DNA of 64,000 bases. Source: Diplonema papillatum (Eukaryota > Euglenozoa > Diplonemea > Diplonemida > Diplonemidae). The notes beneath the pieces are model-generated. The model worked only from the letters and a program-made list of their open reading frames with translations. It did no database searches and was not told the DNA's origin. Positions 49,336 through 59,993 of the stretch are shown one piece after another. Within the stretch, counting starts at the first letter, position 1; the number at the start of each line of letters is the position of its first letter. Location of the stretch: contig JAPJBO010000339.1 of NCBI GenBank assembly GCA_030068145.1, forward strand, positions 124,001 through 188,000, read 5' to 3'. Both the position numbers and the translations under genes were made by a program.

Positions 49336-50437
49336 TCGTGCTCATCGCACTGTGTCCTAGCATCTAGCTGAGATCTCCCCTGGAGAGGAGTCGCAGGACT
49401 CAAAAAGCAGCGTGTCGGCGGCCCCAACCCGGCTAGCGAACGTGAGCAAGCGGACCATCCTTCACTTGGCGTTGCACTTTGACAACACGCAGACACCCCT
49501 TTGAAAAGCAGACCAGAAAACCTGCAGGAAGAGAAACAAAGAAGAACCCAGTCAAAGGAAAAATAAACCCACCGGCTCGCTACACCACGAGAGAAGGCTG
49601 AACGGGAACGAAGGAACACTCTTAACTCTCCCCACCAGCGAAGGAGGTAATGGGCATCGAGTCTCTCTCGTAGTCTACTCCGAAGCGTGCATACCCGCGA
49701 ATAAGTAACTGTTGAAAAAGAAACACACACGCCATACACGCCATACACGTACACATGGTAGACACCACACGAAGGGAAGCACCTGGCAAACTAGTTTGGC
49801 CCACTACTCTGGCACTTTGCTGTCGGTCAGAGGCACAAGGTTAGAGAAAGAGCAGCGGAATTAGAAAAGCTCACACCGGGACGAGGAACCGCGGCTAACC
49901 GCTGCCGGCAAGGCAAGCTGGACGGCAGTGTCTCGAACCTCGTCTGCCCGCCCTGTGTCGATAGAACGCCCATTTCTTTTGAGTCGGAAAGGAGAACGAA
50001 CAAACTCCAACGAGGCGACCCGTCCAACACTCCTCGAAGCAGCAATCGCCGCGGGGAGAGTGCCGAACGAAAGTAGAACCGAACGCGTCTGTCACACAGC
50101 AGAAACAGCAACCTAACCCCTCTCGCGACAAGCAAGGAGAAGCATCCTTTTTAAAGCCTCCTTCCGTGGCGTTTCTGCCGGCCGCGGGGTCTTCGCTTGG
50201 TCGACTGCTTTATTTCTTCCACCGCAAAAAAAAGGGCATTGTCCCACCTCCACTGGGTTGTCTTCGTACTTGAAGCATTGAGGCTTGTCCCCGACTACAG
50301 GACACGTGCACTTGTGTCTCATCGCATTTACTTGCTGTGGAGTCACCCTGCACTGGGGTCCGCCGTTCTTGTTTTTGCCAGCAGGACGTATAGTTGCCCT
50401 GCACGTGAAGTGGCACTGAGCCGCCGACCGCCGGACA
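49336..50437. other. Gene-free stretch
   Basis: About 1.1 kb of mostly unique sequence without recognisable genes or repeats. Confidence 0.45.
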
Positions 50438-50765
50438 CGGCGCGCGTGACACATCGCGTTGCAGGCACTACAGTTCTGCACTTCGGTCTCTGTGATCGTT
50501 GTCCACCGAGTGACACATCGCGTTGCAGGCGCTACAGTTCTGCACTTCGGTCTCTGTCATCGTTGTCTACCGACTGCAGGCACACGGCGCGCGTGACACG
50601 TCGCGTTGCCGGCACTACAGTACTGCACTTCGGTTGCTGTGAGCATTGTCCACCGACCGCAGAACACGGCGCGTGGCACATCGCGTCTGGCACTGCAGCT
50701 CTGCACTCGGGTGCCTGTGGGGGTTTCTACCTGGCATATCGCGTTGCAGTTCTGCAGTAGGTTCA
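50438..50765. repeat. Imperfect 64-85-bp tandem repeats, five copies
   Basis: The words acatcgcgttgcaggc, actacagttctgcacttcgg and gttgtccaccga recur at about 50452, 50516, 50600, 50680 and 50738, with variable spacing. The following 50785-50895 has short catcagcagtcta-type repeats. Confidence 0.8.
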
Positions 50766-50954
50766 CCGTCGGCTTGCTGACTATCAGCAGTCTATTAGCA
50801 GTCTTTCACAGGCTGACCAGGCTATCAGCAGTCTATCAGCAGTCTGTCAGCAGTCCGTCACAGGCTGCCCCAGGTTATCAGCAGTCTATCATCAGCAGGA
50901 AGGTGAACCGGCCCGGTTTGCACCCGCAGCCGCGCCGCCCGAAACGCGCTCTTC

Positions 50955-50990
50955 TACCACCACCACCACCACCACCACCACCACACATAC
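50955..50990. repeat. (CCA)n microsatellite upstream of the PH/PDZ gene
   Basis: About ten CCA units, ending 33 bases before the ATG at 51024, so probably in the leader. Confidence 0.95.
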
Positions 50991-51023
50991 GACTACGCGG
51001 AACGCGCGCCCCGAAAACCTGCC

Positions 51024-53012
51024 ATGGGGAACCTCCTATTCCCGTCGGCGGAGGCGAAACCGGCCGCGTCGTCGGCGTCGGCGCGGGCGAAGGCCGGGGC
51101 CAAGGGGAAGCAAGGCAGCCCGGCTGCTGGGGGGCGGAAGGGCGGCAGCGCGCGCGGCGGGGTGCCGAGGACTCCGCAATCCGCGCAACGGCTCGGGTCG
51201 TCGCAGCGGCTTGCCTCGGCGGAGTCGAAGCAGGCCGCGGGGACGAACCTGAAGGAGGCGTTCCTCGGGTGGGAGTTCTACGTGTGCTGGGTCGTCGAGC
51301 ACTACGAGAACGCCGCGACACCGGGAACGCCGCCGCCGGGGAGTCCGACGTCGACGGCGACAGCGGGCTCGATGGGGTCTGTTTCGCACAGACGGGCGCT
51401 GCTGGTGACGCATCACAAAACGATCGTGATCGCGGACTACCAGGCGTCCATCCTGCGTGAGGTGCCTATCGCTGACATCAGCAACCTCACCACGCAGGAC
51501 GACGGGGAGAAGGTGATCGTCAAGTTCCAGCCCGCTGCGGGGCACGCGGAGATGTTCTTCCGCCTGCTCTCGACCGACGAGCGCAACATGCCTGCCGCGT
51601 CTATCAAGGCGCTGCTCTCCATGCTCCGCACCCTCCACGTCTCCGCTGCGAAGGAGTCGGACACAGACCTGCGGTACTTCCCCCTGTTCTCGCACACCAG
51701 CGTCCCGAACCTCATCGAACACCACCTCCCCTCCTGCCCCTCCCCAACCGGGTCCACCGCGGCGCCCCGCATCCCCGTGGTGGTCGGCGAGTTGCCGCCA
51801 GGTGGCGAGTGCCAGAGTCACGACGGGGAGGGCCAGCGTGTAGACCGCGCTGAGCGTGCTGGAGCTGTGGGGCGGTTGGTGGCGGTGCCTGTGCGGGCGG
51901 GGCCGGCGGCGCAGCTGGGCGTCACGTTCGAGCACCGTGGCGACGATGTCCTCGTAGGGGCCGTCGAACCGGGGTCCGCAGCGGCGGGTCTCGGGCTGCA
52001 GCGGCACGCCGTGTTCCTGGGGCTCGATGACCAGCCGGCCGTCACCGCCGCGATGCTTGCCCGCCGGATGCAGGCCCACGCAGCCTCCCCGGCCACCGCG
52101 CCGCCCCTCATCCTCAACTTCGCGAACCCAACGCCAGCGACCACTCCGACGCCCCCCCCTAACCACCGCTCCCCACCACCGCCGGTTGATACCGAACCCG
52201 ACCCCCACGAGCCCCTCGCAGAACCCGAGCCGTCTGCGGCCGCCGCGGTTGACGCGCATTTTTTGGGGTCGTCGAGGCTCGACGCGGGTCACGATGGGGG
52301 GGCGGCCGCCGTCTCCGACGAATATGATGGGGCCGGCGGTGAGGAGCCGCGGCCGGCTGAACAAAGGTGCCTGCACCTGCCGTCGGCGCGGTCGAAGATC
52401 CGGCAGACGTTCAGCTGCCTGGCCGGCATCAAGGCGGGCGCGGGAGGCGGGGGTGGAAAGGCGTCGTTCAGAGACTTGGGGGCTGCTGCGGGGGCGGCGG
52501 CAGAGGACCTGCCGTCCGTCGTCATCGACGTCTCCGAGGCGACTGGGGTCGCCCGAGAATCCGGCAGAACCAGCAGCAGCGAACACCTCGCGCCCCCGTC
52601 CCCCCTGGCGTGCAAGATCATCACGCCCAGGCCGCCCGACCCCCCGAAGCAAGCCGGGAAGCGGCCGACTTTCTGCCTCGGGGCTCGTGCCGGGGAAGGC
52701 TTGGATGTCGCGGTGCCCCCTCGCAAGGCTGCTTCGTTCGCCGGCATCTCCCGCGGGTCTCCCGGTTCGTCGGGTCGGAAGGTCAACCTCAACCGGGCGG
52801 TGGGGCTGCAGAGCAAGGGTGCCGGGGAGCGGTGGACGTACCCCAGCGAGAAGCGCACGGTGCTGATGCCGGTCTTCCGCCCGGATTCGCCGACCTTCGA
52901 GGCGAGAATCACCGCCGCCCTGCGCAGGGGTGTGTATGACATGCTGCACGATGACGCAGACGCCGGCAGCGACGCTGGTTCCGCTGGCAATGAAGCAGTA
53001 CCCGTACAGTGA
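51024..53012 (+). CDS. Predicted N-myristoylated PH-like and PDZ domain protein, 662 residues
   Basis: The ATG sits in gccATGG context and begins MGNLLFPS, a Gly-2 sequence that fits N-myristoylation, followed by a basic Ala/Lys/Arg linker (residues 10-75). Residues about 78-206 look like a PH-like fold: FLGWEFYVCWVVEHY start, strand pairs ALLVTHHKTIVIAD, VPIADISNLTTQ, EKVIVKFQP, and the closing helix SIKALLSMLRTL. Residues about 287-367 look like a PDZ domain: AAQLGVTFEHRGDDVLVGAV, then EPGSAAAGLGLQ, ending in PLILNFA; the carboxylate loop LGVTF stands in for GLGF. The last 290 residues are Pro/Ala/Gly-rich and disordered. A membrane-anchored scaffold is inferred. I do not recognise a named homologue. 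Stop TGA at 53010-53012. The 1,073-codon opposite frame is a GC shadow. Confidence 0.65.
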   Translation: MGNLLFPSAEAKPAASSASARAKAGAKGKQGSPAAGGRKGGSARGGVPRTPQSAQRLGSSQRLASAESKQAAGTNLKEAFLGWEFYVCWVVEHYENAATPGTPPPGSPTSTATAGSMGSVSHRRALLVTHHKTIVIADYQASILREVPIADISNLTTQDDGEKVIVKFQPAAGHAEMFFRLLSTDERNMPAASIKALLSMLRTLHVSAAKESDTDLRYFPLFSHTSVPNLIEHHLPSCPSPTGSTAAPRIPVVVGELPPGGECQSHDGEGQRVDRAERAGAVGRLVAVPVRAGPAAQLGVTFEHRGDDVLVGAVEPGSAAAGLGLQRHAVFLGLDDQPAVTAAMLARRMQAHAASPATAPPLILNFANPTPATTPTPPPNHRSPPPPVDTEPDPHEPLAEPEPSAAAAVDAHFLGSSRLDAGHDGGAAAVSDEYDGAGGEEPRPAEQRCLHLPSARSKIRQTFSCLAGIKAGAGGGGGKASFRDLGAAAGAAAEDLPSVVIDVSEATGVARESGRTSSSEHLAPPSPLACKIITPRPPDPPKQAGKRPTFCLGARAGEGLDVAVPPRKAASFAGISRGSPGSSGRKVNLNRAVGLQSKGAGERWTYPSEKRTVLMPVFRPDSPTFEARITAALRRGVYDMLHDDADAGSDAGSAGNEAVPVQ

Positions 53013-53037
53013 CGGGTAGTGAAGCTGGCGACGAAAT

Positions 53038-53285
53038 AATAGCCGTACAGTGACTGATAGTGAAGCTGGCGACGAAACAATAGCCTGGTAGTGAAGCTGG
53101 CGACGAAACAATAGCCTGGTAGTGAAGCTGGCGACGAAACAATAGCCTGGTAGTGAAGCTGGCGACGAAACAATAGCCTGGTAGTGAAGCTGGCGACGAA
53201 ACAATAGCCTGGTAGTGAAGCTGGCGACGAAACAATAGCCTGGTAGTGAAGCTGGCGACGAAACAATAGCCTGGTAGTGAAGCTG
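53038..53285. repeat. 31-bp minisatellite, about 7 copies
   Basis: The unit is tagtgaagctggcgacgaaa with caatagcctgg. It resembles the sequence just after the stop codon (gtagtgaagctggcgacg) and looks as if it was amplified from the gene's own 3' flank. Confidence 0.95.
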
Positions 53286-53379
53286 GTGCTGCTGGACGGG
53301 TGGTGACACTGTTTCGGTTGGCGACGAGCAGGCCAGCGGCCCGTAGTTAAGCTGGCTCGGCTTGCGACGAAACAGTGGT

Positions 53380-53873
53380 CGCCCTCCGTCGTCTCCGAGG
53401 CGACTGGGGTCGCCCGAGAACCCGACAGAACCAGCAGCAGCGAACACCTCGCGCCCCCGTCCCCCCTGGCGTGCAAGATCATCACGCCCAGGCCGCCCGA
53501 CCCCCCGAGGCAAGCCGGGAAGCGGCCGACTTTCTGCCTCGGGGCTCGTGCCGGGGAAGGCTTGGATGTCGCGGTGCCCCCTCGCAAGGCTGCTTCGTTC
53601 GCCGGCATCTCCCGCGGGTCTCCCGGTTCGTCGGGTCGGAAGGTCAACCTCAACCGGGCGGTGGGGCTGCAGAGCAAGGGTGCCGGGGAGCGGTGGACGT
53701 ACCCCAGCGAGAAGCGCACGGTGCTGATGCCGGTCTTCCGCCCGGATTCGCCGACCTTCGAGGCGAGAATCACCGCCGCCCTGCGCAGGGGTGTGTATGA
53801 CATGCTGCACGATGACGCAGACGCCGGCAACGACGCTGGTTCCGCTGGCGACGATACACTGGTCGTACAGTGA
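53380..53873 (+). pseudogene. Duplicate of the PH/PDZ gene's 3' end
   Basis: It repeats 52525-53012 (last about 160 codons) with few changes, including the same stop region with a slightly different C-terminus (DDTLVVQ in place of NEAVPVQ). It lacks any start and the folded domains. The high identity suggests a recent duplication together with, or after, the 31-bp expansion. Confidence 0.88.
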
Positions 53874-53914
53874 CGAATACTGAAGCTGGGAAGAAGAAAA
53901 GAAGTAAATAAAAA

Positions 53915-54190
53915 AGAAAAAGGCCGCTCCTGGTCCAGGAACGTAACGGTCAACCACAGCTTGCAAAGAGGGAGCAAAGTGCCAACCCCGTCCGCTCTGC
54001 CCTGCGGCTGACCGTCTCGACGAGCTTGTGTTCAGCGCGAGCGCCAAGCCCCAAGGTGCGACACGCCTTGATGCTTTAGTTTGGGAAATCGGTAGCCACT
54101 TGACCCGTAGGCCCGTGGCTCTGCAGTACCGCCGAACACGTGAAGCCTGGCTCCCGTGTAGCAGGCTTTCCCTGGTACCAAGCTGAACCT
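53915..54190. repeat. Dispersed repeat I, copy 2 with inverted module I2
   Basis: Module I1 is on the plus strand (gtaacggtcaaccacagctt) at 53940-54000. Module I2 is reversed (ccaagccccaaggtgcg, tagtttgggaaatcgg, gtaccgccgaacacgtgaag) at 54025-54185. The relative orientation of modules differs from 49 kb, so the two modules move or rearrange independently. Confidence 0.8.
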
Positions 54191-55744
54191 GAAGCTGGGA
54201 ACGAAACAATAGCCGTACAGTGACGGGTAGTGAAGTTTCGGTTGACGAACAGTACAATGACGGACAGTGAAGCTAGTGCTGCTGGTGACGAATCCGTAGT
54301 CTCGCAGTGTGACCATGACACGACCGAAAAAAAGCTGGGTTCTGCTCGTGTTGTGCAGTTAATTGCTGCGTTCTCGCCGTGTGACCATGGCAAGCCTCCG
54401 ACCCCGTCCGCCGACTGCTCTACGCGTCCGGTCATCGTTTTTTATCAAACGCCGCTTGAATCCTACTGGACACAAAGCCGGGACAAGAGCCCGAGGGAAC
54501 CCTCCCATTTCGTCCTGGCGCCTACGGTTTTCACCTGGACGAGGCTCGTGATGCTGCGGGTTCAATCGTTTGGTCGTGAACATCGTCGTGCAGCGACGTC
54601 TTTGTGCCGCACGCGCAAGCCTGCCGTGAGCCTGCTAGCCCGTACTCATCCCTTTACAGGCGGGTGGCATACATTTTCTGTCGGAGCCCCCGGATCTCGA
54701 AATAAACTGACACTCTGAAAAAGTCAAACCCCGAGCTGGAGTTCGGACACTGGGCCTTCAGAGTAAAGACACGTCAAAAAGGATCAATGCTTGCTGCTGT
54801 GAAGGGCTGCGTTGCGAAACCTTTCCAAGGAGCACCAAATTCTGGAGTCTTCCCCAAAAGGCTTTCTGCGCTGGACAACCCTATGCCTCCCCTCCGTCCG
54901 TAAGGAGTTAAGAGCCGAAGCTTGTAGTCGAAAACTCCGCTCAATCCAGTTTCACGAACACAAGGGAATCGCCGAAGGGACCAGCTTTTGGTAGGTTCGG
55001 CGCCGGGTCAGTGTTGTCCGTCCCCGCCTAGCATGAGACCAAATGCCCCTACTTGTAGTTCTCTCTGCTTGACACGCGACACCTTGTCCAGAATTTCTGG
55101 CATGTGAACCAAGCTTTCCCAAACTGTGCCCTGGCGCAAGCAACATTCCCCCTCCTGTTTTCAAATTTATTTTCCAGTTTTTCATCCTTATGTTAACTCT
55201 CTTACCATTTGACACCCCGCCTCAATGGTCAACCGGAGTCTCTACAGTGCCGGCCCTTGACACCTCAAAAAAGCTCTGCAAAAACCGATGAGCCACCCAT
55301 CTTGCTTCCGGTGCCTTCAAAAGCAAGATCGTCCGCGAAGTGTGGATACTGAGAAGTGCAAGCTCTGCTCAGCGCGCACCGCATGTCCGTGGACTGGAAG
55401 AAGACCCTCCCGCGTCATTTTCACGATCGGCTGCGGCTTGCTTCTGTTATGCTCGCCGGCTCTTTTTTTTCCATAAGCGCCAGTTTGAAAAGAAATGCTC
55501 GACGATGCTGCCAGACAAGAACCGAAGGGATCCCAAGTGCTGTAAATACCGAACCACGTGTTGAACGGACGTGAGGTCATGCGGGTCTACCCCCTACACG
55601 ACAAATCACACAAACAATTGGTCAGAGTCCTGGGGAGAAAACAACGCACGGTGTAAGCGAAGAACAAATCAGATTGTGTTTGTATTGTACTAGCCCCTCA
55701 TTTATTCCCTCCCTTCCATTCGGAGTCGCTAGCAGCTACGTTGG
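54191..55744. other. Gene-free stretch
   Basis: 54195-54260 still carries gaagctggg and acagtgacggg words from the 31-bp repeat. A frame at 54230-54718 (162 codons) has no known match. The rest is unremarkable. Confidence 0.4.
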
Positions 55745-56040
55745 AGTATTTTTGTTCAAGCACCTGCTTTGTAGGAAATACTTGGGGAGACTGCCAGTCG
55801 CGAAATCTCATAAGGTAGTGTGGTACTCATCAGCATGCCGATCCCCACTATCGCAACAATATTCCGAATCTCAAAGGAGGTAAATGTGCTGTAGCCCACA
55901 GGAAACACAGGTAAATCTGGGTTTAGTGGCGGGCGCAAGCGTTGGACAAAGAATACCCACTTCGGAGTTGTATTGTTTTCCTCTCTTGCCTCCGTCGAAA
56001 TGCGTCTCTCGAGTATTTCGCACAAATCTGCTTGAACACA
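55745..56040 (+). repeat. Dispersed repeat G, longest uninterrupted copy
   Basis: It starts caagcacctgctttgtagg, aaatacttgggg and runs through catcagcatgccgatcc, gaatctcaaaggaggtaaat, aggtaaatctgggtttagtg and cctccgtcgaaatgcg, ctcgagtatttc. It is preceded by a T-rich stretch. Confidence 0.8.
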
Positions 56041-57500
56041 AGAAGCATTCTAAGTCAGGGGTCCAACGGACTTTCATGACTATTCCTGCTTAAGCGGATG
56101 TATCTATTTACCCCCCCCCGTATGCCAGCCGAAAGGGCTTGAAAGGTGGAGTACTGCCTCAACAACGAGTTCATATTTCGAAGAGTATTTGGTTCACGAA
56201 CCCTTCCCCTCCATCGATACCCAACTAGCTTTGGTCAGGGTGCGCTTGCGTCTCCAAACGAGCTTGTGTGTGCCGCCAGCAATCTCGCCCGACTTCTTGG
56301 CATCAAGACGAGGAGTTTCTGCGACGCGTATTGTCCGACGAGAACAGCCGAGAACGAGGGCGGAGTGGGAGCACGTCATCGCAGCTGGCATCGCTAGCGC
56401 ACGGGAATGTGTCCTGATCTCTGGGCCCCTATTTCCTCGAAGTGCATCAAACTGCCTGTGGACCGGCCCTATCTCGGAGATACGAGCTTGTTCCATTCGG
56501 AGTCGAAGCAGCAACGTCGAGTATTTTTCACGATCGTTTTTTTTCAGGCCAAAATCACGAATTCTCGTAAACGATCGTTTCCAATCCGTGATTACCAACA
56601 AGGCTAGAAGACGGAGGCGCAACGAAGCAAAGCTCCGAAGGTAAGCAGGCGACCTCAGGCATACCGTCCGGCTCAATGTAGCAGTGGTGTAGATGGGCTG
56701 GTGGTGAGGGTCGAGTCGTGGGTAAATGTCGGGGGTTGGTGAGGGTCGGAATGGTGGGAGGTAGTGCGGGTGAGGGCAGGTCGTAGGGGGGTGTGAATCG
56801 AGACAGCGGAGGGCGAAGGACCACCGAAGATGTAGTCTTCTTTAACCAACCGCGCCGTGGGGGCTGTGCGAAGTTCTCTTGTCGACAATCGTTGTGCGTC
56901 ACCTCCCTCGGTGAAACCGTGTTGGCGTCTTGTAGCATATCGAGTCCCTTTTTATTTGCAACTTTGCCTGTCTTCCCTAGTCAGTTCTTCCACATGGCCA
57001 TGGTCATGCATGGCACGCGCCACGGTACATACCCGTCGGTCGAAGCAGGCACACACATCCAATTGTCTCGGACTGCTGTTATTGTGTCGGGGTCGCAAAT
57101 GGCCAGCGGCCCGTTTAACAGGCACACTCCCAAGACCTGAGTGATTGTGCCGGAAGCTTGCAACCCGATGCAATTCCGAAAGAGTATCTGCCGTCTTTTG
57201 GTCATCGAGTAAGCACGGGTACCGAAGTCGCAACTTCCCTGACTTCTCACGCCGAAATAGAACGACAAGCACCCCGCAACGCGTTATTGCGGCCGCGGAG
57301 CGAAACATCACCTGATATACGGGCCATCGACGTACGAAAACCAAGCCACTGGCATAGCTCAAAGCATCCGCAGAATACAACGAAAAGCCTCGAGGCAAAA
57401 AAAACCCGTTTTCACACTCCTTCCTCCTCCTTACGACACTGTTTCGAAAGACGGGTTGCCGATTGGCCTTCACCGCGAGCCCCTTTTTCCAGCTTTTTTT
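56041..57500. other. Gene-free stretch
   Basis: A diverged repeat H lies at 56430-56455. Frames here are short and unfamiliar. Nothing else is supported. Confidence 0.45.
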
Positions 57501-57513
57501 TTAGACTTTGAAA

Positions 57514-57819
57514 ATGAAGTCCCGGGTTGGAGATTCCTCTGGGAGACGAACCAGCGGACGATCGTCAACGACGACGGTGAAAGTGATGGCACTTCAACTT
57601 CAAGTTTCAAGTTTCGATACGGTGGAAACTTCGTGGGTTAGATTTGGGACACTGCTTGGTGTGAAAATTACTTGTGCCTTCTCATTCTTGATGCGTTGGT
57701 TACTTGCGGGTTCTTTCTGGTTCGCGGTGCTTCGTTTGAATATGGTGAACCATTCCTCTTTGCGCGCAGAGGCTGTAGAACTGGTACAGACGGCGTTATC
57801 AAATAACGCTAGCCTGTGA
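57514..57819 (+). CDS. Small hypothetical frame with a hydrophobic segment
   Basis: ATG at 57514, about 101 codons, stop TGA. The centre (ITCAFSFLMRWLLAGSFWFAVL) could span a membrane once. Codon use is not GC-ending as in the clear genes, and nothing nearby supports expression. It may be chance. Confidence 0.15.
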   Translation: MKSRVGDSSGRRTSGRSSTTTVKVMALQLQVSSFDTVETSWVRFGTLLGVKITCAFSFLMRWLLAGSFWFAVLRLNMVNHSSLRAEAVELVQTALSNNASL

Positions 57820-58477
57820 CAGTGCAAGCCTACCCCTGTGTGGCACTTGCATTTCTAGTATTCTTTTCAATGCACTTCTCCTTCCAACTCGAGCAAAATC
57901 CCGCGGCGCGGAAGCGTGAGACGTGGAACTGGGTATATATAGTCACATCAGTCCTCGCTGCGACACTGCAAGCCTACATACATTTGCGGTGCTAAGTCAG
58001 CCGCATATCAAGTTCTCATTCCTCAGGGATTCAAACGAGGGCCCATCGGTCCCGAGAAATAAGGATTCTCCTGTTTGGAGGTTGTACCATATCCTGCCTC
58101 CCATCGAAAGCCCAGCGGTTTTGTGTAACAAACGCGTGTGTTCTATTTTGAAAAAAAAGTCCTTCGGGATCGACGGAAACACAAAAAACAGCCTAAAAAC
58201 GCATACTACCCGCCTCACAGCCTCAATGGTCAACCGGAGTCCCTAAAACACCGAACCTCTAAACCACAATAAACGCTAAACAAGAAACGGTTGGTGGCGT
58301 ATCGTGATGGTGTAGCCATACACGCGTGCGCACAAACAAAAAGGCCGCATCGTCCTGTCCTCAAACCTGCACCTCTTGTGAAGCTTCCTGAACGGCTGAA
58401 TACATCCCCGCTGTACTTGGGGACTTGTGTGCGTCTCGTCGCCAGACCAGTTCTAATCACAAGAAGAAGAAGAAAGA
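57820..58477. other. Gene-free stretch
   Basis: A 20-base word (cctcaatggtcaaccggagt) at 58215 is shared with 55219. No gene is seen. Confidence 0.4.
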
Positions 58478-58590
58478 AAAGAAAAAGAAAAAGGCCGCTC
58501 CTGGTCCAGGAACGTGACGGTCAACCACAGCTTGCAAAGCTTGAGTCGGAGGCAGCACAGTGCCGCAACCCACCCTGCGGCTGACCGTCT
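58478..58590 (+). repeat. Dispersed repeat I, module I1 copy 3
   Basis: gaaaaaggccgctcctggtc, aggaacgtgacggtcaacca, aagcttgagtcggaggcagc, matching 49025 and 53915, including the A/G-rich lead-in. Confidence 0.85.
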
Positions 58591-58798
58591 CTAATCACAA
58601 AAAAAAAAAAAAGAGCTGGTGCGGTAAAAAAAGTTCTCCTCGCATCCGTTCGCTGCTTTGTCTCGACGCTTCGTGATGCAAATTTGGCGTTTCAAACCAA
58701 TGCCGCAGCCCCCGAGCGAAAGCCCTCGCGCGTCTGCCACGACCGTGACGCTTCAGGACACTCGACTTGAAACCAGGGGCAAGGGTTAGCGAGCAAAC

Positions 58799-59993
58799 GA
58801 TGTGTCCACGAAGGCCAGAGAAGGTGGTGACGTTGTCCACGGACTTGCCAAAATGTTTTCAGTAGGGTTGGTGAAGGTTCTTTCATCATGAAGTGGAAAC
58901 TCCCCGGAGAGATGGTCCCTGCACTCTAACTCGTCTCTCTCTCTCTCTCTCTCTTTGTTGTTGTTGTTTTGTCAATGTATTCGATTCCCAGTTGGCCCGA
59001 ATCATCCCGCCGGTCAGTTGTTCAGGTAAAGGGATTGGCAAACAAAAAGAGAAAAGCGGTCCAAAATCATGCTCCGGTACTGGCACGTTGACGCGTTCGC
59101 TGCGAAGCCGTTCGATGGCAACCCGGCAATCGTGGTCGAGCTAGTGGAGGAGCTACCCGATGCCCTGCTGCACGCGATTGCTAAAGAGATGAACCAGTCG
59201 GAGACGGCGTACGCGTTACCTCCCATCGCGACGGCCGGCAGCGCCGCGTTGCCGATGCTGAGGCGGTTCACATCCGAAGGAGAAATCGACCTGTGCGGCC
59301 ACGCGACCCTCGCTTCCGCGCATGCGTACCTCACTCAGATCGATCCGTCAAAGACCAAGGTGACATTCGACACCAAATTCTCGGGACGGCTTGATGTGTC
59401 CACGAAGGGCAGAGAAGGTGGTGACGGAGGCAACGCCACCTTGTCCACGGACTTGCCAAAATGTTTTCAGTAGGGTTGGTGAAGGTTCTTTCATCATGAA
59501 GTGAGGAAACTCCCCGGAGAGATGGTCCCTGCACTCTAACTCGTCTCTCTCTCTCTCTCTCTCTCATTTTAGTCAATGTGTTCGATTCCCAATTGGCCCG
59601 AATCATCCCGCCGGTCAGTTGTTCAGGTAAAGGGGTTGGCAAACAAAAAGAGAAAAACGGTCCAAAATCATGCTCCGGTACTGGCACGTTGACGCGTTCG
59701 CTGCGAAGCCGTTCGATGGCAACCCGGCGATCGTGGTCGAGCTAGTGGAGGAGCTACCCGATGCCCTGCTGCACGCGATTGCTAAAGAGATGAACCAGTC
59801 GGAGACGGCGTACGTGTTACCGCCCACCGCGACGGCCGGCAGCGCCGCGTTGCCGATGCTGAGGTGGTTCACATCCGAAGGAGAAATCGACCTGTGCGGC
59901 CACGCGACCCTCGCTTCCGCGCATGTGTACCTCACTCAGATCGATCCGTCAAAGACCAAGGTGACATTCGACACCAAATTCTCGGGACGGCTC
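58799..59993 (+). repeat. About 597-bp tandem duplication carrying the PhzF gene's 5' half
   Basis: The word gatgtgtccacgaag occurs at 58799, about 59393 and about 59995. Each unit runs from that codon region through ttgccaaaatgttttcagta, a (CT)n tract, cccgccggtcagttgttcag and the PhzF start codon to residue about 110. The two units differ by small indels (for example a 12-base insert with ggaggcaacgcc). Confidence 0.9.
59069..59473 (+). pseudogene. Truncated PhzF-family copy (5' half only)
   Basis: It matches the intact gene's residues 1-115 almost perfectly (ATG 59069; contains NQSETAY and EIDLCGHATLASAH). At the tandem junction it runs into duplicated upstream sequence, giving a 19-residue foreign tail and stop. 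It lacks the EDPVTGSAHC half, so it should be inactive. Confidence 0.88.

Noticed and set aside
51036-54257. Minus-strand frames of 1,073 and 562 codons
   Set aside because: They run through the PH/PDZ gene, the 31-bp repeats and the duplicate on the opposite strand, have no recognisable domain, and follow the GC pattern of the sense gene.
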